Positions 25,366-37,785 are shown, numbered from the stretch's first letter. The stretch: DNA of 64,000 nt from Pisaster brevispinus (GCA_023634235.1 JAMKCF010000008.1:6656676-6720675), one strand, 5' to 3'. A program made the numbers and translations. The notes: generated by a model from the sequence alone, not told the origin.

Positions 25366-26392
25366 AGGATGTCGGACACTTCGTACCTTCGGGACACTTC
25401 GTACCCTGGACACTTCGTACCTTCGGGACACTTCGTACCGTAACCAAATTGGTCACTTCGTACCGCGGGCGGGCGGGGTACGAAGTGACCATCAGCTGAG
25501 TCACTTCGTACCTTCCCAGCCGAGTCACTTCGTACCTTCAGTAAAATGTGTAATTCCTAAGTATATCATTTTCGTTGAGATACAAAATAATACCTAATGA
25601 ATTGTCAGTTTGTTTAATTATTTGAATGTCCTTTTTAATGTGAAATGTGATTACTTTTATTATCTAACTAAAAATATCTTTAAAATACCTTTATTTTGTC
25701 CGTATTTTGTATAATTTTTGTTCTTATGTACCATTTTCTCGGCACGCAATGTTTTCTACCCCATACCTTTATTTTGTCCGTATTTTGTAATTTTTGTGTT
25801 TGTATTTATCATTATCTCGGCACGCAAATTTGATATGGAATATACTTTCCAGCTTTAGCTTTTTATGAAATTGATGTAAAAGTGTACTGGTTGTTTTTGT
25901 ATTTAATTTGGTTCATTCTCTCGGCATGTAAATATGCTATTGGATACTATCCATTATTTTATTTTTTTACATAATGAATTGTCATTTTGTTTAATTGTGA
26001 AATTGTTTTTATTGTGAAATGTGAATACTTTTATTTAAAATACATTTGTTTTGTTCGTATTTTGTAAACTCAATTTTTTTGTTTCGTACGTCTCATTATC
26101 TCTGCACGTAAAAATGATATTGAGTATTTTGTTCCAGCGGTAGGTAACTTTTTAAAAGATTTTAAAATGTTTCTTTTCACTGATTTTTTTAGAAACTGTT
26201 TTTTCTAAAATTGATCTAAGAATACGATGCAGAAATCCTGAAGGTACGAAGTGTCTCGTGAGAAGGTACGAAGTGTCTTGTGAGAAGGTACGAAGTGTCC
26301 AAGGTACGAAGTGTCCAAAGTCACTTCGCACCTTAAAAGGTACGAAGTGTCCAGGGTACGAAGTGGCAAAGGTACGAAGTGTCCTGACACCT
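25366..26392. mobile_element. 1-kb non-autonomous element bounded by inverted arrays of a GGTACGAAGTG motif
   Basis: The left end (25366-25541) carries seven copies of CACTTCGTACC and one reversed copy. The right end (26240-26392) carries seven copies of GGTACGAAGTG and one reversed variant (CACTTCGCACC at ~26322). The outermost ends, AGGATGTCGGACACTTCGTA and the reverse complement of the right end, AGGTGTCAGGACACTTCGTA, look like terminal inverted repeats. The ~700-bp interior is AT-rich, has no long ORF and contains its own degenerate internal repeats. The design resembles DNA transposons with subterminal transposase-binding sites, but I do not recognise the family. A regulatory or replication role for the motif arrays cannot be excluded. 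Confidence 0.7.
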
Positions 26393-27059
26393 GAATCTAC
26401 AATGGCCTTGGAAAAGTCAATGCCTACTACTTCTTATCTGCCATACCAACTTCTAATCAATCATCCTCCATGATACAACCAAACGATGACTATTAAAATT
26501 TTAATCAGTTTTTAATTATTAGTTTATTTTATTTTACTTTTTTCATTTTGCAAACAACGAAAAATGGTTTGTGTACTGGTTGGGGAGAAAATGTTAATGG
26601 TCTCAATTCAATTGTGCGGCAATCAATTTGAGCAACGTAAACTTGTAGGTTTTTCAAAGTGCTATATTATAAGCTTGACCATTTTTGTAACTGGCGCATC
26701 GGGTAAAACTATGGTTGATTGATATAGAAAACTACCAGGAAAGTACACAAAAATCATACAAAAAATAGAAAACAGCAAGAAAAGAAAAAGTTTGCCGAGA
26801 GGGCAACACAAAACAATCAAAATCTTATTTCCGTAGTGGTTCTGCGAGTGAAAACAAAAACACATGTTGTTTCTTGCGTGGACTCATACGGACATTTTAT
26901 GCTAACTTTATAAAGGTTGTTAATACAATAATATACTAAATGCTCATGAATTGTTACGAATGTCGAACGGATGACTCATTGCTCTGAAAAAAAATAATAA
27001 TAATGGTGGTGGGCAGGGCGCCGGCAACTGAGAGAAACGTTAAGTGCGCCCTCTTTTGA

Positions 27060-27236
27060 CTGCTTTTATGAAGACGTCACCGGGTGGCCCCGTTTAATCA
27101 CGTGACATATCTTGGGTTGGTAGCCATCATACCGTTCGGCAATAATTTCTGTATTTTGAAACAAGTGATTGTAGTTTTTTAGACTCAAAAGTTCAAGGTA
27201 TTTTACAGTAATATGAGTGTCATTCTCTGGTAAGTA
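27060..27236 (+). promoter_or_regulatory. Candidate promoter and first exon (E-box, strong donor)
   Basis: TCACGTGAC, a full palindromic E-box of the CLEAR/bHLH-Zip type, lies at ~27099-27107. About 120 bp downstream a short ATG frame (MSVIL) runs into a consensus donor CTCTG|GTAAGT at ~27231. The nearest downstream acceptor on this strand that I can support is the HECT ligase 5' UTR acceptor at 38584. It could therefore be a distal untranslated first exon, or unrelated. Confidence 0.25.
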
Positions 27237-28609
27237 CATTTTCAGTCATTAAGGTTACATTCTATTTTATTTTGGGGGGTTGTTGATGTTGGGGGAAAAG
27301 GATATTTTAGACGGGAAACTAACGTAGTTGTGCTGACAACGAACTAGTTTGTGTTTTGAACGAAACGGAAATAGTCGGGCAGTATGCACTGAAGTGCACA
27401 CACAGCCAGCAGTGCTGTGCAATGTCATGCAATGTGACGACGTTCGTTTCAGCCAGGGTGTGTAAACTGTTGTTGTTGTTGTTAACTTGTTTAAAACTTT
27501 TTATCCACTATTTCAAACAGTTATGAATGATAGATTGAATGATTTCAATTGGCAGTGGATATTTTTAAAAAGCCAGAACAGCTGCACTGAACATACATTA
27601 CATTCACATTGACTTTACATTATGATTACATACACCTTTTTGACAACTGTTTGATTGTTTTTGCCCATTTGGGGGACTCACAAGTGACAAATTTTACAAA
27701 TATGCAATGCTACAAAAATACTTATTTCTTTGTTTGTTTTCGTAATGAAAAGATGGGAATCAGATCATTTATAAATTTCGGACTTTATTTATAAAAATAT
27801 CCTCACGAGCCTGAAATCAGATAAAGAATCATAGAATTTAAATGTAGCAATCAATTATATTTAAAAGAAGTGAATTGCTGTTTTGAATTTGGGGGATGAA
27901 GACAAAAATTAGGAAAAAACATTTTGGCTTGAACCTCTAACTAACATATAGCTTCATAACAAATTAAACGGGAATGTTTGACAATGTGCTATGCAGCAAT
28001 GGTACGTGTACGTGTTAAAAGGGGGGGCACTTTACTGTAAACTGGCTTTCAATTTAGGGGTCACTAAAAATTAGCCAGTACCGGCAACAGATCCACTTAC
28101 TTTAAAAAACAGAAATAAACTCTGTTCAGATAAGCAACTGTAACAGTAACTTTTGATGCTTGTTCTTAACTTCTTGTTCTTAATTAACTTCTTGTTCAAG
28201 GGGCAGACTTGTTTACTTCGACGGTATTGAAGTTATAGCGCCAAGTAGCAGGCGGGAACACACGTTCAAAGTGAAAAAGCTTGCCCCTTGCCCTTGAACA
28301 AGATTGTGCATATTATTATTAACCATTTAGGGACCATACATAGCGACCACAAGCGGCTTGTACCAAAAGGCCTTTAGTGGCTGCAAATGGCCACATGATT
28401 TGACGGTTGACCTAAATCTCCGTCACAGAAAGAGGTCACAGGGAAAGTCATGTTTAGAAGTTACATTTTCCAATGTTTCCTATGTTGACACTTTTTACAT
28501 TTTTGTAAAACAAAACATAATTTCTTTTTTATTTGAATTTAATGCATGTTTACTGATAAATTACAAAAAGTACAAAATACTGCAATTTATTAGCCAGTGT
28601 ACATGTATG

Positions 28610-28810
28610 CAGAGCTGGCAACTCTTCCTGATTATGCAGAAAGTTCCCTGAAAATAAACCAATTTTTCCATGTTCTGATGACCAAATTTGAAAATCTCCC
28701 TGATTATGGAAACCTTTTCCCTATTAATATGTTGAATGTAGTTCTAAATATCTCCCTGATTGTTGTTCTAAAATCTCCCTGAGTGCAAGATGTAATTGTT
28801 GGCAGCTCTG
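28610..28810. mobile_element. MITE-like element, family D, copy 1
   Basis: About 200 bp from CAGAGCTGGCAACTCT to the inverted TTGGCAGCTCTG. The interior repeats 'atctccctgatt' several times. It matches 57448-57646 in order. Non-coding. Confidence 0.8.
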
Positions 28811-31800
28811 ATGTATGGCGTAATGTGATGATTGTACAGAATATTGAGTTGACAAAACAAGCCTTTTGCTCAATATTGCTAATTACAGCCTAACTTCTTT
28901 CCTCGGTGTAATTTACAGTACCCGCCCAAAATGTGGCATCAGACTGCCACTTTACATTTATCTCCCTAAATTTAGATCTACAGTGTAATACAAAATGTAT
29001 ACAGAAAGGAACAGGCACTTTATACATGTATTACAAAGTGTAAAAATTATGAAAAATAAGCCATTTCCTTGACAACGCTACTCGCTAAGCACCATAGTTC
29101 CTTTGGGCATTAGGCCTAGCGCGTGAGAGTTCCAGCTGCACGTTGAAATGTCTGCTTGAATTTCCTCTTTTAAAGGTCAATAATTAGCATTTTAGCTTCC
29201 AATCCTGGAGAGGAAAAAGTGAAGTATTAGTATAGTCCAACAACCGTTAAAAAGTCATAAAAATTTATATTACAAAATTTAAACCCATGTAAAGTTGCTC
29301 CGTACCAACTTTAGAATCCAGGGCGTGAATTTTACACTGGACCACAGGCCAGAGGCAAATAGTTTTAATGTCGCGCCAGTAAACTTTTGACCGAACAAAT
29401 CCGGCGGTCAATGTTGACTTGGAGTCTGATAAAATACATTGTACCTTTCAATTCTACTGAGTAATGACATCATGAAGTATACTCTATACCCATAAAGACA
29501 AATGAAATCAATCCTCTCTCATTTGTAAACTTGGTCAGGAAGGTTTTTTTTTTTCATATTTTGATTCTGGTCTTGTATAAAGAATTCTGGTCCAGTAAAA
29601 CTATTGTGCTACAAGCATTGCGGACTTGTGGATTTTTGGTGGAACATTTCAGGGGGCACCAAAGCAATGATCAGATTGCCTCCGTAAAGCATCAAGCCTG
29701 GTCATAATGGTGGTCAGAGATTTAAGCACGATGAGTGGGACTTTAAAAAGTCAATTTTCATTCCTCTCAAGTTCGTCTCGGCTTACAGGTTGGCTTGATC
29801 GTGGCAAAACTTTAGAATCTGAATCAAATGGAATTCCATCTTGACATGTACGTCGCCACTGAATTTATCCTCGCCACCTGCCAGCAGTTCTCTAATGTTG
29901 TGAGTTTGACCATCCCATGCAATGTATTACAGCCACTGCATCCATGATCCTGATACTGGTGAATTGAGCTACAGTTGGGCTGTCCGCAACTGTAACACTC
30001 AAGTTGGACCTTGGGAGTAGGGACCCAACTACAGTTGGGAGGATTCTGAAGCTAGGGCAGAACAAGATCATAGAGTTAGGCCTCTGAAATCTGTATAACG
30101 TAGCGAAAAGCTGCACAAAATGTACATGTTGACTACACAACGATGGCTACTCAATAAGCACACAACATATTTCATATTTGGTTTGAATATTTGTAACGCA
30201 AACTTGTTGGAGGAAATCATCCCCTGATCAGTGGTCATAATCATTCACGGCAAGGGAAATGTACATGTAGCTGGCAAAAGTAGATTAATAGAAGTTATGT
30301 GGCAAATCAGCCTGAGTTGTACCGACAATGAAAAATGATTTGATGTTAGGGGAAAAAAGGGAATATTTTTGTATGCGATTATTTTCAATTTGAAAGCTGA
30401 GTGATTAGTACCAACATTTGTACCAGGTGCCAATGCTCAGAGAAATACTTGCAATTGAAATGATGCCAATCTGGTAAAAAAACGCTCTGAGCATCTCATT
30501 TCAATGCAGTGTGCTTCCAAAATTTGGGTCCAGAATGCCACACAGTTTTGAAAAATCTTGCGGAAAATTCTGCCATGCTTTGCGGCAACCTTTCATGCTT
30601 TTTTGCCATCTTTTTGTTGTACTGAGCAAAAATTCAGCGACTTGGTGACAAAGCAGATGTACAGGTGTGTTGTGAATGTGAGACGCCCGATTTTGTGAAC
30701 GGATTTGTTTTACACATGTGTGATCTTTATTCACATTAGCCTTCAAGACTCTGCTAGGGTCGAAACATCAGGCCACTAATTATTTGTTTGCATTTTTACC
30801 ATCGGTCCTTTTGGTTGGCATGGTTGGTAAGCAGTTTGCAACAGCCAATACTATTTGTCATGTTTAAAAAAGCAGGACTGATACTTCACAGAGGCAATAA
30901 ATGCAAATGCCTCCATGTACATGTACATTACCCTGGTCACTGCCTTGGTGCCCCTCAATTTCTTCCTGTACAAATTTATACTCCTTATTGAAGTGCCCAA
31001 GGAAAAACTGCGTTGCTGTTTCCAGAATGAAGTATCTGGCCCTAAAGTGTATCAGGCCTGAAATTCTTTTTAAAATCTACAGCAATTTTAATCACCAAAC
31101 TTCCGGTATCCACAGGCAAGGAATTACACGGAGGCCATGGCCTCTGTTGCACTGGTTTGGGGTTTTGGTGCCCCTTCAAAAGTTCCCCATAGACCTCTAA
31201 GATTGGAAGTGCAGGTAGCAAAATGAAAAATGGTCTCACCTTTCTCCAAGATGAAATTCCAGGCCCTGTATCCTGTCTATGGGGGAAGCAAGGGGGTTTT
31301 TTAGACCCAGATTGATATAGATTTGTGATTCGGTTCACATGTGTGCATCTATAGGCTTAGTGCATTCAGCATGGACAGCATGTTGTATAGGGATCATTCT
31401 GTTTTTGTTACCAAATGGAAGACTGCTGACAGTGCGTAATTTATATTTTGAAGTGTGAGAGGTTGACTCAGTGGCTATGCAGGTTGTGCATGTATTGTCT
31501 GTCAACTTGAATTCTATGGACGCCATTCAACCATGACCTTGGTAGAAGTATGACAAATACTCTTTGTCATTAAACTCTTACACAATTACACCATAGGTAA
31601 GAAATAAATCATGATTGGCCACAGTTTTATTATCGTCCTAAAAGTAGTCTGCAGAGAATAATTGGCTACTACTGACTGTGGTTTATGCAACACAATACAA
31701 TGGAAACGTGTCTGACTAAGATGTAACAAGTATACATGACGTAGTCTGAAAATGAGTGGGAAAGGTGGGAGTACTGCAGATTCATACCTGGTGTGTCGTA

Positions 31801-32064
31801 AACCGTGGATCAGTTTGATTGCATTGTACCTGTACGTCATAGTGAACACAATATGCAGCCGTTTGCATGGTGTAATCACAAATCATAACATGATCACAGT
31901 GCTGTACAAAGAAATGATATGGGGGTTTTTTTTTCCAATTTTTTATTTAAAGCTACATCATGTATCTAGGCCTATTTTGGGGGGTAGGTTTTTCATTTTT
32001 GTTTCAAAGAATTTGTGGTTGAACGATTCAAATATAAACATGGCCAAATTTAAAAGAGCTCTTT

Positions 32065-32222
32065 TATAGCACAAAAAGCAGCAAAGCATAACGAAATTCT
32101 GCTTAAATCAGAATTTGAGATTACCAGCCAAAAAGCTATGTCCCATGTGCCATCTGTGACTGGTACCCTGCTCATTTTTGTTTCTGTAGGAGAAAAATTT
32201 TAAGCAAAATATTCTGCCTAAA
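32065..32222. mobile_element. MITE-like element, family A (inverted, decayed ends)
   Basis: The interior phrases 'gattaccagcc', 'gtcccatgtgccatctgtgactgg', 'taccctgctcatttttg' and 'aagcaaaatattctgcc' match family A in reverse orientation. Ends are diverged. Confidence 0.65.
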
Positions 32223-32239
32223 GGTAGCCCTTTTCCTGG

Positions 32240-32463
32240 CTCTGCTTACTGCGAAATTCTACACTTCTAGTCCATAGAAATGACAGAATTGCATGCGTTA
32301 TTGGGCGCCAAAAGCGCAGAATTCACTGGCAAGCAGCGCCATGAAATTGGGACCATAATGGTTACTGTGAAATTCTGCGCTTATGGCCAAAAGATTTCAT
32401 GTGCTTTGCAGGGCTCTGTTAGTGCAGAATTCAATGGTAAGCAGTGCCATGAAATTGGGACCA
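32240..32463. repeat. Direct duplication with internal inverted phrases
   Basis: The phrase 'gcagaattca(c/a)tgg(c/t)aagcag(c/t)gccatgaaattgggacc' occurs twice, at ~32316-32354 and ~32424-32463. Between the copies lies an inverted 'actgtgaaattctgcgct'. It looks like a small inverted-repeat element that has partly duplicated. Confidence 0.65.
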
Positions 32464-34254
32464 GACCAAACTGCTCCAAGTCAACTGTACGTATGGTAGC
32501 TTAATTCATTCCTTGGAGTGATCGGAAACTGTTTGCGTTGAATTGCTCTTAATATAACACTGGGTTAGGTGTTGTACGGTGTAATCTTAGTTCCAAAGTG
32601 CATACAACCTAAAACTTAATACCGTACAGAAGGCCTACAACATTTATTTTTGTTTCATAACAGTTTTTGATTTGGTGTTCGATAACCAGAATAACATGAC
32701 TGATGAAATCTGATATGTAGGTCCCCATGAACACATCTCGAACAACGCCCTGCCTACATTAAAGTGTTCAATCTGGTCTCCATGCATGTGTATGTACGTA
32801 TGTAGTCTCCAATATACAGATGATTTGGTTTTATGAGTGTGTACTATGTATAATACTTAAGTACATGTTGATAACGCTAATCTTGATTCCATGTTGATCT
32901 ATTGGTGACCCTATACAGTTAACTGTTAACAGTTGTATCTTGATCAGTTCAAATTGTTGCTATTTCGGTACTTGGTTGTACATGTACATGTAGTGTAATT
33001 TATCATCCCCTCTGCTTGATGGGCATGAGTGGACACAATCTGTAAAAAGTTTTCCGAATTACTGGCATGTCTACCCCGTTGCACATTGTTGTCAGGAAAA
33101 AATATTTGAATTCATGTAGAGCAAAATTTCCTTTTTGATTTCAAGGCAAGGCCAGTTTCATTTCACAGCTGTATGAATGGCAATTTCCTCTAGTGCTTGG
33201 GTTAGGCAGAACATTTTTAGACTGTGTACATTATACAAGTGTAGTAACAGGAGATGGCAACATTTTAAGAGAGCTTGATGATGTCGAGGGCTTGGCCTGC
33301 TGTCCCTGTACATGTATGTGCCTGCCCAATTCTCTTGGTTGTCCCACCTAATGTCACTGTAAAATATTGTGTCCTGCTTTTTAAGGCTATGACACTTTAA
33401 AAAAAAGTGACCGTGACAAAACACTTGAACATGTATTCACATGGCCGCGTCACACCCACGATCGTTCATCACAGACTGAAATTCAATTTTTAAGGAACAC
33501 ACATTGTACATGTAGTGAGAATTCGGTTAAAAACATGGAGGTTGTTTTTTCCTGTTGCTCGGAGTAAAAATGGGCTGATTTTGTTGTGCACATGTTGTGC
33601 AGTTTTTCGAGGAGCTGTCCTGTGATGTGGTCAGCTGACCAAGCTGTTGACATACATATCTTTAGTGAGCTACGGGGTCAACCATGCTGTAGTGGGTGCA
33701 CCAACCAGCGATGATGCTTAATTGAAAAAAATTAGGGAAAGCATATTTATCGAGCATGCGCATATAATTAGTCTTTCAGTCTCAAGGCGTTTGTAACTGG
33801 TTTTTCTATGCTATCCTGTAATACACTTAGTGTATTTCACCAACAGAGGGCTAATTCAATTTCGCAGTGTTGTAAATGGATGGTTTTTGCATTTCATGGC
33901 AGGTAGGGAGATAACAAAGGCTACCAGCCGTAGGTGTTCACTGTTCATGTGTGCAGCCAATGAAAGATACAATTTACAGTACATGTACAATGTACATTGT
34001 AGGTGCCCACAAACATGATGTTCAATGCAAAGTTCATGTTGTATTACAGTTTACATGTACTGCACACATACAGGTTATACATGTACTAGGGTCAATGGTT
34101 TGAAACTCGGGTAGGTAATAAATTACTTCACATCCGTGTGTATGAACATGTGTATGGGTGCAGAGTGTCTGATCTGGCAGGTCAACATCATCTTGCTTGC
34201 GCATGGCGGAAGCCTCAGGTACATGTTTTTGTACAAAGGCCTATTGTACATGTA

Positions 34255-34306
34255 TGCGTGTTCACTGTACATGTGTACATGTACATGTACATGTACATGT
34301 ACATGA
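34255..34306. repeat. ACATGT hexanucleotide tract
   Basis: A run of alternating TACATG/ACATGT units, self-complementary throughout. TACATGTA words are also scattered at unusually high density through 30-38 kb. Confidence 0.85.
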
Positions 34307-35039
34307 AGGTGTACAGTACATGCAATACACTTTACCTATCAAACATACACCTACACATACTATGTATCTTGTTGTGCAATGCGTACATGTATGATGAATG
34401 AGCAAAGTTCACTCTTGATATCATTTCAAGGGGATTCATATCACGAGAAGGGATTATTTACAGATATTATGCAAGTCCTGTGTTTTTGCCAGTGACTGAT
34501 CCGTTTGGGCTTGGTTTCGACTTAGACCGAGAACACCCTGTGTGGTCATATTAAAAGAATAATTACATGTAGGGTCACTGTGCATTAGGTTATCATAGGC
34601 ACATGACGTACGTTTGGGTTTGGACCTGGTACACAACGTACAATGTACCTCCTCCCCCCAAAAAAACACATTAGATACCATGTGGTTGTGTGCGTGCGTG
34701 TTTTACTTTATGAAGGAACGCGGTCGCGGCCACATTCAATCTAGCAAATAATATGAGACTTGCCAAACCATTTTACGAACTTACAAATAATCTCTCTTTG
34801 GGATTTTACCACTGTACCCCTCATTTATTGTGAAAAGGAATAGTTTTTTGACTTGCCCGGCGGGCTAGTAAAGGAAGGGTTTTGACTCGCCCGCTGCTGT
34901 TTTCACTCGCATTTGGCGACCAGGCGACTGCTAATTTCGAACCCTGACTGCTGAATCGGCAGCTCATTCTGCCATCGAGCAAAAAGGTGCGCAATCTCCA
35001 TATTGGGCTGTATAAGTTAGGCAGCTGAAGCTGTTGATT

Positions 35040-35217
35040 CGGCAAAATTGCGCGCAGTCTGCAGATTGTGCAAAGCTGTTGAATGCGCTCAACACACACC
35101 ATCGCGTACACGTGCGCGCGGTGCATTGAATTGTGGGTATTTTTTCGCGCGGGGAACATGGGATCTTGGGGGGTGGCCGTGGATCAGAAAAAAAGAGTCG
35201 CAAATCACAGCTATCGG
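35040..35217 (+). promoter_or_regulatory. Candidate CpG-rich promoter and first exon
   Basis: A local CpG cluster (gcgcgcagtc, acacgtgcgcgcgg, tttcgcgcgggg) precedes ATG 35159, which opens a short frame MGSWGVAVDQKKRVANHSYR. The frame runs into a potential donor ATCG|GTAAAT at ~35216. Joined to the HECT ligase acceptor at 38584 it would end at a stop before the main ATG, so it could only be untranslated (uORF) for that gene. It may belong to another transcript. Confidence 0.25.
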
Positions 35218-35533
35218 TAAATTTGTCTTGATGTGTTCTGGTTTTTATTTCAGTTTTGATTAAAACAGGTTAAGTTGGCCAATATCAAACATTTTGTCGA
35301 TGGTGCACACATTTTTGCCGAACACAAAGTTTAGGGTTGCCTCATAAAGTTAGGGTCGGTCGGGTAACCGGAAACAGAACATTTATTTTGTTTGGCCTAA
35401 ACCTGTAAACATTTTTAAGGGGCAAGCCCTTAAATGTGTTGTGGATCCCACACAATTCGACCCCTGCTTGCATACTATTTTTTATACCAAGGTATACATG
35501 TATGTACAAAATAACCGCATAGGAAATCACCCG

Positions 35534-35655
35534 TATCCTGGGCCGCTTGATATATTTCCGGGATTTATATATTTCTGGGGAATGATTTATTCTGGGGATT
35601 GATATATTTCTGGGGATTGATATATTTTTGGGGATTTATTTATTTCTGGCAATCT
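35534..35655. repeat. Short tandem repeat of a ~20-bp GGGGATTGATATATTTCTG unit
   Basis: About six degenerate units. The AT-rich core alternates 'gattgatatatttctgggg' and 'ggatttatttatttctgg'. Confidence 0.8.
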
Positions 35656-36026
35656 CTTTATTTTTGTAGTTGTCTTTTTTGCCTCAATGGCCGCCCATAA
35701 AGCACAGATCTGACAGCTTCCAGGGGCGGCCTCACTCATTATGTAAAGCTGAATGTCCTTGCCTGTAAGTGTAATGTCACAAATGCTTTGCTGCTTCAAT
35801 TTTTAATTCAGGGACTTCAGTCATCAATTTCTGGCCAGTTGTTCAATCGCCCGAAAGTCCATTATTAGCAACACTTGATAAATGCTGTAAATCTGGTTTG
35901 CTTGTTAACATTACAGTATGTACCTGTGAGGGCACCTACATGTACAATGTAACTAATAGTGTGTGCATTCAATGATTGGATAGTGTTTGGTTTCTCCAGT
36001 GTGGATTATACCTATACACCTGTAGG

Positions 36027-36065
36027 TTTGTTTGTTTGTTTGTTTGTTGGGGTGTTTGTTTGTTT
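36027..36065. repeat. GTTT tetranucleotide microsatellite
   Basis: About nine GTTT units interrupted once by 'gggg'. Confidence 0.85.
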
Positions 36066-36596
36066 GACTAAAGTCAAGTTAAACAAAACCAGGGAGGGGA
36101 TTTCTCAGGATTTATAGATCTACTTGTACACATAGAAAATGAGTCACATTGTAGCATTAACCATAACGCTGGACGATATCACCATAACATCGTCACGATA
36201 CGATTTCGAGAACAGTATCGTCAATATCGACATAGGTTTTGAAAATATCAAAATATCGTGACTAACACGATATTTTTATTAAACTGACGATATCAACTTT
36301 TGTTTGCTTAAACTTCTTTAAATAATCTTTATTCTGCCTTTGTAAGCTTTACAGTCTTTGAAATACATTGAAAAGTGTTTTTAAATAGCGCAAGCCGATG
36401 ATGGCGACTGGCTTAAACAGTTTTGTTTGGGTACATAGATCGAATCTTACATGTAGATGTAGAATGGATCGCAGCTTTGAAAAGAAAAGGAAGGAAACTG
36501 AAGTCTCAGTTTACGTCTTCCCTTCTAGCCATGGTGGCCTCTCTTCAGCGAGAGTATCGCTGACACAGGCCGGACGAACGTGCTTGGCGCAGGCTG

Positions 36597-36631
36597 ATTG
36601 GCTGGTTTCCGATTGGCCGCTTTTCGATTGG
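36597..36631 (+). promoter_or_regulatory. Three ATTGG (inverted CCAAT) boxes at exact 15-bp spacing
   Basis: ATTGG begins at 36597, 36612 and 36627. The second and third lie in GATTGGCCGC and GATTGGGACC contexts, close to NF-Y consensus. TATTTAT follows at ~36649, and the sequence ends in GC-rich DNA with 'catcctatag' and 'ccccgccaccg'. It is about 2 kb upstream of the HECT ligase start codon on the same strand, making it the best promoter candidate for that gene. CCAAT boxes work in either orientation, so a leftward promoter is equally possible. Confidence 0.4.
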
Positions 36632-37604
36632 GACCGACTGGTTGTGAATATTTATGACATAATGCTTCTCGCAGTGCTGCCATCCTATAGTAGTACATGT
36701 ATCTATCACCCCGCCACCGTTCCTAGTGTGGTATACTTTATCATTAGGGGACGTAGAAGCGGGGTGTTGCAGTGGGTGCGAAGCTGCAGGGGAAATTCAC
36801 TCAGTCAGGTGCACTGAAAATTGTACAGCGTGTATGGTTGTGCAGCGATGTCAATGAACGAATCGTAATAGAAATCGAGGCACCAGCTCTAAGAGAACGC
36901 AATGTCTGATTGTTGAGGTCAAATTAATTGAGTGATAAAAAAAGTAACAAAATGTACATGTAGTGTTTCCGGTTTCATGGATTATCACATGCATGTATTT
37001 AGTGATTTTATCTCAGCGATTTGTATGTTTAATTGCTCAATTTCCTCAATTGCTCATTGCTCAGTTGCTGTTTTTCCACGTTCCATCGAGTCATTGTTAT
37101 CTCATTCTATAGTGTACTTTCAATTTTCAAAAATTCTTCACGATATATCGACATACATGTACATACCGGCAATAATTACTCGTCGATACATGTATATCGC
37201 CAGTCAAAATGTTCGATATTGTCCAGGGCTATATAAATTGACCAACCTTGGATTTTAGTCCAAATCAAACAGTGCAGTTGGGGCAACGGTCATATTGCAT
37301 TACATTTAAAGTGGGTATTTTTTAACATGTGTAAACAGACACACAACTTTTAAGCTGAAGCCTTTGTTTTGGGTTTCTCAACTGTGCCGGTGCAAATCAA
37401 CAACAAAAACCACAATACAAAGTTGTGCTGTGCCTCACACTTTTCCTCTTGTTTTGACAAACTGCAGTTGCATGCCTGAGTACATGTACATGTACAGTGC
37501 CCTATTTCAATGCTCAAAATGAACTAATTTCATTCAATTGGAATTTACAATCTGTGACAAAATTCTCTGACAGCTAGACACGTATCACTCAGGTGGTCAC
37601 CGGG

Positions 37605-37785
37605 CCTGGAATTTCATCTTTGAGTGGGCGTGACGGTTTTTCATTTTTGCAAAGGGCACTCACAGTGGAAAACATGAAGTCTATATAGACATGTACACAC
37701 ATGTACATCTTTGGAGGGGGCATCAAGGCCAGGGCAATAGATGGCACATGGCCTCCATGGCCTTGGTAAAATTCCAGGCCTGGGT
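37605..37785. mobile_element. MITE-like element, family F
   Basis: Runs from 'gggcctggaatttcatctttgag' to the inverted 'ggtaaaattccaggcctgg'. The interior has 'tttgcaaagggcac' and 'tggcctccatggcc'. Related copies lie at ~31055-31270 (with 'aaattccaggccctg'), ~39540-39655 and ~59146-59316. Non-coding. Confidence 0.65.

Noticed and set aside
36398..36817. 139-codon plus-strand open frame over the CCAAT-box region
   Set aside because: It overlaps the probable promoter, has no recognisable domain and no consensus donor at its end.
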